Shown: piece after piece, positions 28,490 through 36,052 of the stretch
How the letters are laid out: every line of letters begins with the position of its first letter
Position numbering within the stretch: the stretch's first letter is position 1
From: Microbulbifer rhizosphaerae
GTDB lineage: Bacteria > Pseudomonadota > Gammaproteobacteria > Pseudomonadales > Cellvibrionaceae
Reading direction: 5' to 3'
NCBI RefSeq assembly: GCF_014191725.1
Contig: NZ_JACHWZ010000009.1
Span: 164,983-228,982 of the forward strand
DNA length: 64,000 nt
Translations under genes and position numbers: made by a program
The notes under the pieces: generated by a model
Database searches by the model: none
Told to the model about the DNA's origin: nothing
What the model saw: only the letters and a program-made list of their open reading frames with translations

Positions 28490-30339
28490 TCAAGCTCCGC
28501 CCAGCGCTCAAACGCCACCTCCAGTTGCGCCTGCCGCTCCGCCAGAAGGCTCAGTTTCTCCTCTACCAGTGACTGCTCCTGCTGATAAAAGTCCGGCTGT
28601 GCCACGGCTGATTCCAGCTTTCCGATCTCCTCTTCAAGCTGTTCGATCTGCCCCGGCAGGCTGTCCAATTCGCGCTGCAACTTGTAACTGAGCTTTTTCT
28701 TTTTCGCCGCCGGCGGGGTACCTGAATCCGGCTTGCTCTCCGGCTTCTGAGCCTCTGGCTGCTGCCTTTCCCCGGCGGTTGAAAAGCTTCCTCCCTGGCG
28801 CAGGAAATCGGCGTAACCGCCCACATATTCACGCACGCGCCCCTCGCCCTCAAAGGCCAGGCAGGAATCCACCACATTGTCGAGAAAAGCGCGGTCGTGG
28901 CTGACCAGCAACACGGTTCCCGGGAAGTCCAGCAACAGTTGCTCCAGCAGTTCCAGGGTTTCCACATCCAGGTCGTTGGTGGGCTCATCCAGCACCAGGA
29001 TGTTCGCCGGCTGACTGAACAGCTTGGCGAGCAGCGCACGATTTCGCTCACCGCCACTGAGTGCCCCCACCGGTGTGCGCGCCTTGATACCACTGAACAG
29101 GAAGTCCGCCAGATAGGACATCGCGTGGCGGCTCCTGCCACCGACAGTGATGGACTCCCTGCCCTCGGCGATATTGTCGAGCACGGAAAGTTCGGGATTG
29201 AGCTGGTCGCGGCGCTGGTCGAAGTAGGCCACCTGTTGCTTCGTACCCAGGCGCACCTCCCCGGAATCCGGCTGCAGCTCGCCCAGCAGCAGCCGGATCA
29301 GGGTACTTTTGCCGGCGCCGTTGGGACCGATCAGGCCCACCCTGTCGCCGCGCATCAGGGTGAAGGACAGATCGCGGACCAGTGGCTCCTCGCCGGGATA
29401 AGCAAAAGAGACATTGCTCAATTCCGCCACCAGCTTGCCGGACAGCTCCCCGGAATCCAGCGCCATTTTCGCCCTGCCCTGCCGATCCCGGCGCGCCTCC
29501 CGCTGGCGTCGCAGCGCCTGCAGGGCGCGCACCCGGCCCTCGTTGCGGGTGCGCCGGGCCTTGATCCCCTGGCGGATCCAGGCCTCCTCCTGGGCGAGTT
29601 TCTTGTCGAACAGCTCGGCGTGCCGCGCCTCTTCCTCCAGCAGCTTCTCCTTTTCCTGCTGGTAGCGGTCAAAATCACACTGGAACACGCGCAATTGCCC
29701 GCGATCCAGGTCCCATACCGTCTTCGCCAACCGCTGTGCCAGAGCGCGGTCGTGGCTGACGAACAACAGCGCGCCGCGGTAGCTGGCGAGAAAATTTTCC
29801 AGCCACTCCACTGCGGCGATATCCAGGTGGTTGGTCGGCTCGTCCAGGATCAGCAGGTCCGGTTCGGTCACCAGGGCCCGAGCCAGCGCCGCGCGGCGCT
29901 GCCAGCCACCGGACAGGTCCGACACCCGGTCCTCGCCATTGAGGCCGAGGCGGTCCAGCACGCTGTCGATCCGCGGCAGCAGGTCCCAGCCGTGGGCGGA
30001 CTCGATACGCGCCTGCAGGTCCACGTCCGGCTCCGCGCGGTAATCCGCCAGCCAGACGCCCACATCGCCCAGCCCTCCGGCCACATAGCGGTAGACGGAA
30101 TCATCACAGCCCGACGGCAGCTCCTGCTCCAGTGTCGCCAGCACCAGCCCGCTACTGCGCACCACCTCGCCACTGTCGGCGTCTATCTCCCCCGCGATCA
30201 GGCGCAACAGGCTGGATTTGCCCTCCCCGTTGCGGCCCACCAGGCAGATGCGGTCCCCGCGATCCACTTTGGCGTTGACATCCTCCGCGAGCACCTGGGT
30301 TCCGTAGCGTAAACAAACACCGTCCAACTGAAGTAACAT
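28477..30339 (-). CDS. uup: ABC-F protein Uup
   Basis: 620 aa, two fused ATP-binding cassettes without membrane segments. Walker A motifs GRNGEGKSS and GPNGAGKST, signatures LSGGWQRR and LSGGERNR, Walker B LLILDEPTNHLD and ILVLDEPTNDLD, and a C-terminal coiled coil (about residues 540-615) typical of Uup, which binds DNA or ribosomes. ABC-F proteins act on stalled ribosomes. The final residues SDQ and the stop are encoded by the heptamer array. Confidence 0.93.
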   Translation of the reverse strand: MLLQLDGVCLRYGTQVLAEDVNAKVDRGDRICLVGRNGEGKSSLLRLIAGEIDADSGEVVRSSGLVLATLEQELPSGCDDSVYRYVAGGLGDVGVWLADYRAEPDVDLQARIESAHGWDLLPRIDSVLDRLGLNGEDRVSDLSGGWQRRAALARALVTEPDLLILDEPTNHLDIAAVEWLENFLASYRGALLFVSHDRALAQRLAKTVWDLDRGQLRVFQCDFDRYQQEKEKLLEEEARHAELFDKKLAQEEAWIRQGIKARRTRNEGRVRALQALRRQREARRDRQGRAKMALDSGELSGKLVAELSNVSFAYPGEEPLVRDLSFTLMRGDRVGLIGPNGAGKSTLIRLLLGELQPDSGEVRLGTKQQVAYFDQRRDQLNPELSVLDNIAEGRESITVGGRSRHAMSYLADFLFSGIKARTPVGALSGGERNRALLAKLFSQPANILVLDEPTNDLDVETLELLEQLLLDFPGTVLLVSHDRAFLDNVVDSCLAFEGEGRVREYVGGYADFLRQGGSFSTAGERQQPEAQKPESKPDSGTPPAAKKKKLSYKLQRELDSLPGQIEQLEEEIGKLESAVAQPDFYQQEQSLVEEKLSLLAERQAQLEVAFERWAELDSDQ

Positions 30340-30442
30340 CTTTAACTACACTTGCTGTTGAGTAAAAACGGATATTTTACGCATTAATCATCGCGCTGTT
30401 TTGCTAAATTGTCCGGCGCGAAATTTCAATCGGGTGATTCTG

Positions 30443-32407
30443 ATGTCGATTGACGCAAAGGGAGTCGCACTTTTGCTCTCTCTGGTGCTGGCTGTGGCCG
30501 CGGTACCGGTGGCGGGGGAAGACGCGGAAAAGGCGGTGGCGCAGCGCGAAAAACTGCGAGAAGCGCGCGCGGCCATCGCCCGCGGCGACCAAAGCGAACC
30601 CGCGAGACTGAAGCGGGAGCTGCGCGGTTACCCTCTGCTGCCCTACCTCGACTACTGGGCCCTGAGCAAAAAGCTTCCACAACTGCCCTACGGGGAAATC
30701 GACCAGTTTCTCACCGACTACCGCGACACCGCCATCGGCGACTGGATGCGCGTCCGCGTACTGCGCGAACTAGGCAGCCGCGAGCGCTTTCGCGCCTACC
30801 TGGAATACTACCGGCCGGACAAGATCACCCGCACCTCCCTGCGCTGCTACTACGCCGATGCCCTCTCGCGCCACGGCGACAAGCGGGCCGCCTATGAGCT
30901 GGTGGAGGAGTTGTGGACCGTTGGCGTCTCACAGCCCGAAGAGTGCGACCCGGCGTTTAACCGCTGGATAGGCGACGGCGGCCTCACCCCGGAACTGGCC
31001 TGGCGCCGCCACCGGTTAGCGGTGGAGCGCGGCAACCTGGACCTCGCGAGCTATATCGCCGGCAAGATGGGAGACGGGCAGGCGCGGCTCGCCCAACTGA
31101 TGCGCTCGGTGCACCGCGAGCCGACGCAACTGGCGGATTACACCCGCTTTATCAGCGACGAACCGGAATACCGGGATATAGTCCTGCACGGCCTGCATAG
31201 GCTCGCCCGGGAGGACGCCGCGGCCAGCGACAGGGCCTGGCGCCGCTACGAGGCCAGCTACCTGTTCAGCGACGAAGAGCGCGACGTGCTGCTGCGGCGG
31301 TTGGCATTGCAGTTCGCGCGCCAGGACGACATGGAGGGGCTGCGGCAACTGCTCGCGCGCAGCGAGGATTTTTCCGATCCACGGATTTTCGAGTGGCTGG
31401 CCCGCCAGTCCCTGCGGGAGCTGGACTGGGCCCAGGTGGAATTCTGGATAGACCGCCTGCCGGAGAGCGAGCAACAGTCCGACCGCTGGCTCTACTGGAA
31501 GGCCCGCACCATCGAGGAACTTTACAGCAAGGGTCGCGCCGACGAAGCGGTGGCGCTGTACCGCAAGGCCGCCGCCGAGCGCAGCTACTACGGCTTTCTG
31601 GCCGCGGACACACTGGGGGAGAACTACAGTTTTGTGGACCGGCCGGCGCCGATCACACCCAGGCAGGTGGAGCAACTGGCCGCGCACCCGGCAATGCAAC
31701 GGGCGCGGGAGCTGCAGGCCATCGGCGAGTTTTACCACGCGCGTCGGGAGTGGGACTACGCCACCGAGGGCATGTCCCACGAGGAGCTGCTTACCGCCGG
31801 CAAGCTGGCGAGTTCCTGGGGCTGGTATCACAAGTCCATCCGATCGGTACTGGCGGCGGACTACCTGGACGACCTGGAGCTGAGATTTCCGCTGGCCTTC
31901 CCCAATATCGTGGCGGACGTCAGCAGGCGCATGGGCGACAACACCGCTCTCAATCCCTACCTGATCTACGCCGTGGCGCGCCAGGAGAGCCACTTCAGCC
32001 ACGACGCCAAGTCCCGCGCCGGCGCCCTGGGGCTCATGCAGCTGCTGCCATCCACCGCCCGCGCCACCGCCCGCCGCGCCGGCGTGTCCTACCGGCGCAG
32101 CTGGGACCTGCTCAGCCCCGACACCAATATCGCCCTTGGCAGCCACTACCTGAATTCACTCTTGGACCGCTTCGACAACAACCGCTTTCTCGCCGCCGCC
32201 GCCTATAACGCCGGCCCCACCCGGGTGGCGCGCTGGCTGGAGGAAACGGGAAACAGGCTGCCCTACGACGTCTGGATAGAGACCATCCCCTTCAACGAAA
32301 CCCGCAACTACGTCCAGAACGTGCTCGCCTATACGGTGATCTACGCCTATCGCAGTGGGGAAAAGGCCTCGCTGCTGAGCGAACGGGAAGCGAGTCGCAG
32401 GCTTTAG
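30443..32407 (+). CDS. slt: Soluble lytic murein transglycosylase
   Basis: 654 aa. A signal peptide (about residues 8-24) is followed by a long helical superhelix and a C-terminal Slt domain with catalytic Glu in VARQESHFSHDAKS and the supporting motifs GALGLMQLLPSTA and AAAYNAGPTRVARW. It cleaves peptidoglycan to 1,6-anhydromuropeptides, the substrates later processed by NagZ. ATG 30443 is chosen over upstream non-ATG starts because the signal peptide starts there. Confidence 0.95.
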   Translation: MSIDAKGVALLLSLVLAVAAVPVAGEDAEKAVAQREKLREARAAIARGDQSEPARLKRELRGYPLLPYLDYWALSKKLPQLPYGEIDQFLTDYRDTAIGDWMRVRVLRELGSRERFRAYLEYYRPDKITRTSLRCYYADALSRHGDKRAAYELVEELWTVGVSQPEECDPAFNRWIGDGGLTPELAWRRHRLAVERGNLDLASYIAGKMGDGQARLAQLMRSVHREPTQLADYTRFISDEPEYRDIVLHGLHRLAREDAAASDRAWRRYEASYLFSDEERDVLLRRLALQFARQDDMEGLRQLLARSEDFSDPRIFEWLARQSLRELDWAQVEFWIDRLPESEQQSDRWLYWKARTIEELYSKGRADEAVALYRKAAAERSYYGFLAADTLGENYSFVDRPAPITPRQVEQLAAHPAMQRARELQAIGEFYHARREWDYATEGMSHEELLTAGKLASSWGWYHKSIRSVLAADYLDDLELRFPLAFPNIVADVSRRMGDNTALNPYLIYAVARQESHFSHDAKSRAGALGLMQLLPSTARATARRAGVSYRRSWDLLSPDTNIALGSHYLNSLLDRFDNNRFLAAAAYNAGPTRVARWLEETGNRLPYDVWIETIPFNETRNYVQNVLAYTVIYAYRSGEKASLLSEREASRRL

Positions 32408-32590
32408 CTTCTCATTTCATTAATGCGATTCCCTTGGCAATAAAAAATTGCCGGGGGATACCTCATCGAAAAAGCATTTATCTGCGATCCTACTCTTGGG
32501 CGCTATCTGAACGGCGGCGAACCCGGCTTGAGCGATATCTGGCGATCCGGGGAAAGATGCAACAGAAGATTCTTTAAATAAGTAAAGAAG

Positions 32591-33341
32591 ATGGAAATCA
32601 TTTCTAACGAAAACTCGCATTGGGATACCACAGCGGGCACAGAGAAACTTCAGCCGCGTCCCTGGCCTGCAGCGGGCTGGCTTTGTATCTTCGCGATGCT
32701 GCACTTTGTGGACGTATTTCTATATATACTACCTGGACGCACAACTGGAGGCCCAAGGCCAATTTGTCGATTCGGCAGCGATACAGGCACAGATACAAGC
32801 GCATATACAGTCGCCAGCGGCGCTGGTGGGCAGTATGACCCAGTTCTGCCTGCTGCTGCCGGCTGTTCTGCTGGTGGCGCATTTCAGGCAGCAGTCCCGC
32901 TGGGAAACCCTGGCAGTGCGCCGATTCCCGCTGAAACCCTTGGAGAGATGGCTACCGGCGCTGCTGGTGTTTCTGGCCGTACAGATGCTGTTGGTGCAAG
33001 TACTGGATATCGATCCGGGAGAGTTCATGAAGTCGCTGGCAGGCAGCCGCCACCTGCCGCTGGTACTGATGATTGCTCTGGCGGCGCCGCTGCTGCTACC
33101 TGTTCAGCGCCTGGCGGCACACGCGCCTTGGGCTCTCTGGCACCCTGCTGCTGACTTCGGTATTGTTTACCTCACTGCACTTTGGCCAGTACCACTGGGC
33201 CAGCTGAGCTTTATTTTCGCCCTGTCGCTGCTATTGGGCCTGGCGCGGGAGAAAAGCGGCTCGGTGCTACTGCCGATTCTGCTGCACGCGGGCAATAACC
33301 TGGCCAGCGCTATTACGGTGATCTACCTGGGGACAGCTTGA
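32591..33341 (+). pseudogene. Decayed CPBP-family intramembrane protease
   Basis: Three frames are needed to read one CPBP protein. Frame 1 (32591-32707) gives the N-terminus; an extra T in TTT at 32705-32707 shifts to the frame holding TYFYIYYLDAQLE. Near 33093-33096 about 20 bp seem lost exactly where the catalytic EExxxR motif should be, and the frame shifts to one reading LFSAWRHTRLGLSG and FTSLHFGQYHWA (second motif). A missing C near 33201 restores the frame for SFIFALSLLLGLAREKSGS and LLHAGNN (third motif). Family members act as membrane proteases or CAAX-type enzymes; this copy cannot. Confidence 0.8.
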
Positions 33342-33649
33342 TGCATTTTACTCAAAGGGAAATCCGCCTCATCCGTACCGCCGAGCGGTGGGTGAGGCGG
33401 CAACGCAAGCTACAAGTAGCCATAGGTTTGGCATTCTTACTTCTATCGGCGGCACTTTTGTTCGGTGTAGTCAATTTCGAGACGATCCCCCCCTCACTGT
33501 ATGTGGTGTTTGCAATAGCAGTGGTTGGAGCCGGTTCCGCCCAATCGCCACGGTACGAAGTCCTGGCGGCAATATTGTCGGAGAAGCTGGCGCAACAGGA
33601 GCCAAACTTCCCAGTGGATGAACTGGCCGGCAAAGTGCGGAAAGGTTGA
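33341..33649 (+). CDS. Small membrane protein of unknown function
   Basis: 102 aa with one or two hydrophobic segments (LQVAIGLAFLLLSAALLFGV; YVVFAIAVVGAG) flanked by basic residues. The ATG overlaps the stop of the CPBP remnant (TGATG), so it was probably translated from the same message. No family recognised. Confidence 0.6.
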   Translation: MHFTQREIRLIRTAERWVRRQRKLQVAIGLAFLLLSAALLFGVVNFETIPPSLYVVFAIAVVGAGSAQSPRYEVLAAILSEKLAQQEPNFPVDELAGKVRKG

Positions 33650-33682
33650 GCTCGTGGTGCAGTTTCGCCTGCAAGCCGGCTC

Positions 33683-33940
33683 CTACAGTTCCGGGAGCCG
33701 GCGCAGGAGCCATTCCCGTAGCTGCTGCCGATCAAAAGGCCAGCCGCAGACATCCCCCGGATCCCCCAGCCCCACCAGTGGGATACGCGTTTCGAAGCGG
33801 TCCAGCAGTTGGGAATCGTCGGCGATGTCCACTTCACGCAGGCGAAGCTGGAATTGCTCCAGCAGCGGCCAGATCTCCGCTTTGGCTTTTTCGCACAGAG
33901 TGCAGCCCAGGGTGGTGTAGAGGATCAGGTCTTTCGGCAC
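33683..33940 (-). CDS. Glutaredoxin-like protein (DUF836 type)
   Basis: 85-aa thioredoxin fold with a CxxC active site (TTLGCTLCEKAKAEI, Cys13 and Cys16) and cis-Pro (RIPLVGL). Proteins of this size and start are the glutaredoxin-like DUF836 group, presumed thiol-disulfide enzymes. GTG 33940 lies 2 bp after the FHA gene stop, so it is probably cotranscribed with it. Confidence 0.85.
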   Translation of the reverse strand: MPKDLILYTTLGCTLCEKAKAEIWPLLEQFQLRLREVDIADDSQLLDRFETRIPLVGLGDPGDVCGWPFDRQQLREWLLRRLPEL

Positions 33941-33942
33941 CG

Positions 33943-34806
33943 TCAGATCAGCCCCTGGTTGTGCGCCCAGAAATAGCCGACCGCCGCCGCGGTGAGCAGC
34001 AGGCCGCCCACCCAGATCCAGCCGCTGCCGCCGCCCTCAGCCAGCGCGGAATCGCCCTCGTAGCGGCGCCGTTCCCGCGTGGGTTCCGAGCCGGAGACCG
34101 GTTGCGGGCGCGCCGCAGCCGCCCGCGCCGCATCCGCGGTTGCCGGTTTGTCCTGGGGCAGAGATACCGCCGGGCGCACTGTGGTTTTATCGCGGTCATC
34201 CGCAGGACCCACCACGCTGAAGCTGAGGGTATCGAAACGCAGTTCGTCCCCGCGGCGCACGCGGCTCTCCACCACACGCCGGTTGTTCAGGTAGGTGCCG
34301 TTGGCGGAACCCAGGTCGATTACAAACAACAGGCCCTCGCGCACTTCCAGGCGCGCGTGCCGGCGGGACAGATGAGATAGGGAAAAAGTGATATCGCACT
34401 CGTCTGAGCGGCCCACCACACTGGTTTCCCGTACCGGGAACACCCTGCCGGCAATCGCCGGGTGGTTGGCGCGCAGCGCCCAGGAAACACCGCTGCCGGC
34501 GCTGGCTTTGAGTTTGGTCACCTTGGGATCCAGCACCGCGAGTATGCGCCCGCCGATCTTTACCTGGTCGCCCAGTTGTAGCGGGCAACTGCCCTCCACC
34601 GGCTGGCCGTTGACTGCGACCAAGCCGGCACCGGCCAGGTTGTGCAGGGTGAGTTGATCGTCCTCCACCGCCACCTCGGCGTGCAACTTGGCCACGGCGT
34701 CGTCCGCGATGGTCAGATCACAACTGCCGGCGCGCCCGATGGTCACTTTCGGCGCTACCAGCCATACGCTCTGGCTGGCGTCCTTGAGATCGCAAAGTTT
34801 GAACAT
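33943..34806 (-). CDS. Double-FHA-domain membrane protein
   Basis: 287 aa. The first forkhead-associated domain (about 8-95) has the degenerate core GRAGSCDLTIADDAVAKLHAE. The second (about 118-200) has the full phosphothreonine-binding set GRSDECD, LSRRHARLE and GSANGTYLNN. A Pro/Ala/Arg-rich linker leads to one C-terminal helix (WIWVGGLLLTAAAVGYFW), so the FHA domains face the cytoplasm. It is divergent from the PP2C phosphatase and kinase genes, whose products likely phosphorylate and reset its partners. ATG 34806 is chosen; GGGGA lies nine bases upstream. Confidence 0.9.
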   Translation of the reverse strand: MFKLCDLKDASQSVWLVAPKVTIGRAGSCDLTIADDAVAKLHAEVAVEDDQLTLHNLAGAGLVAVNGQPVEGSCPLQLGDQVKIGGRILAVLDPKVTKLKASAGSGVSWALRANHPAIAGRVFPVRETSVVGRSDECDITFSLSHLSRRHARLEVREGLLFVIDLGSANGTYLNNRRVVESRVRRGDELRFDTLSFSVVGPADDRDKTTVRPAVSLPQDKPATADAARAAAARPQPVSGSEPTRERRRYEGDSALAEGGGSGWIWVGGLLLTAAAVGYFWAHNQGLI

Positions 34807-34817
34807 ATAAGATTCCC

Positions 34818-34910
34818 CGGTGATCAATAAGCAATGATCAATAAGCAATGAACAAAAATCCACTGGCAACCAACAGTCGATCACTGTTCATTGATAACTG
34901 GTTGCCGGCG
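34818..34910. repeat. GATCAATAAGCAAT/CACTGTTCATTG dyads
   Basis: The spacer upstream of the FHA gene has a direct repeat of GATCAATAAGCAAT and nested inverted repeats: CAATGAACA with TGTTCATTG, and GGCAACCA with TGGTTGCC. It may belong to the same CAGT/GATCA dyad group seen near csiV, lexA and usp. Confidence 0.6.
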
Positions 34911-35104
34911 CGAGTTTATCACGAGGAATTTGCCCCGCGTGTGATTCCGTTTGCAGCCCGCCGCGCCCCTGGGTTCTAATATGCACGGCACGCAGACAGG
35001 GATAGACCACCGGGGCGGACACAGGCTGGACCGCTGCAACCGCTGCAGAGTCGAGCAGACACACCGACAACCGGGTTAACCACAATAAAGGTAGTTGCAC
35101 GCCA

Positions 35105-36031
35105 GTGAGTGAAGCCAAAGTACGCGAGGTATCGCGGCACAGCGGGACGGTCAAGCGCGCCAGCGGCGCCGGGCGGAGCGCCAGCGCCACCCACCCCGGT
35201 TACAAGCGCGAACAGAACGAAGACGCATGCTGGGCCGACGAGCAGCGCGGTGTCTGGGTGGTGGCCGACGGCCTGGGTGGCCACCAGGCCGGAGAGATCG
35301 CCAGCAAGACCGTGGTGGAGGAAATCCAGCGCTCCGCGGCCAGCGACCGCCACTACGAGCGAGCCCTGCAGCGCGCTCACGCCCTGCTCCTGGGGGACGA
35401 ACAGAATACTGCCAATATGGGCTCCACCGCCGTGGTCGTGGCAGAAGACGGTGCCTACTTCCATATCTACTGGGTGGGCGACAGCCGCGCCTATCTCTGG
35501 ACTCCCGGAGAGGGCGGCGGCCAACTGAAGCAGCTCACCAACGACCACTCCTACGTGCAGATGCTGGTGGATTCCGGTGCAATCAATCCGCTGGAAGCCG
35601 CCAACCACCCCAACCGCCATGTAATCACCCGCTGTATCGGCGGCAGCGCCAATCCCAGCCTGGAGATAGACCGGGTTTCCGCCCCCTGGCGGCCGGGACA
35701 GAAACTGTTGCTGTGCAGCGACGGCCTCAGCGCCGAGGTGGAGCCGGAACAGATAGCCCAGGTTCTTGCGGCCAACAGCGACAACCGCCGCGCCGCGGAC
35801 CTGCTGGTGGCCGCCGCGCTGGACGCCGGGGGAAAGGACAATATCACCGTACAACTGATCAGCGCGCCGGATAAGACGCCAGCAACATCCGGAAAGTGGA
35901 CTTTCCGCACAGGCCGTACGCCACACCCTTCCGCGCCCCGATCGAAATTTCGCGGCAAAATACTCCCTGTCCTGAGTGCGCTCGCCCTGTTGGGCCTGCT
36001 GGCTACACTGGTCGCCCGGCAGTTTGGGTAA
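35105..36031 (+). CDS. PP2C-family protein Ser/Thr phosphatase
   Basis: 308 aa. All PP2C metal-binding motifs are present: REQNEDACW, VVADGLGGHQAGE, WVGDSRAYLW, LLLCSDGLS and GGKDNITVQLI. A basic linker and a C-terminal helix (ILPVLSALALLGLLATLVA) anchor it with the catalytic domain in the cytoplasm. It lies 21 bp before the kinase gene and is divergent from the double-FHA gene. The start is GTG 35105; no strong ribosome-binding site decides it. Confidence 0.92.
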   Translation: MSEAKVREVSRHSGTVKRASGAGRSASATHPGYKREQNEDACWADEQRGVWVVADGLGGHQAGEIASKTVVEEIQRSAASDRHYERALQRAHALLLGDEQNTANMGSTAVVVAEDGAYFHIYWVGDSRAYLWTPGEGGGQLKQLTNDHSYVQMLVDSGAINPLEAANHPNRHVITRCIGGSANPSLEIDRVSAPWRPGQKLLLCSDGLSAEVEPEQIAQVLAANSDNRRAADLLVAAALDAGGKDNITVQLISAPDKTPATSGKWTFRTGRTPHPSAPRSKFRGKILPVLSALALLGLLATLVARQFG

Positions 36032-36052
36032 AGAGGCAAGGAATAGGGTTCA

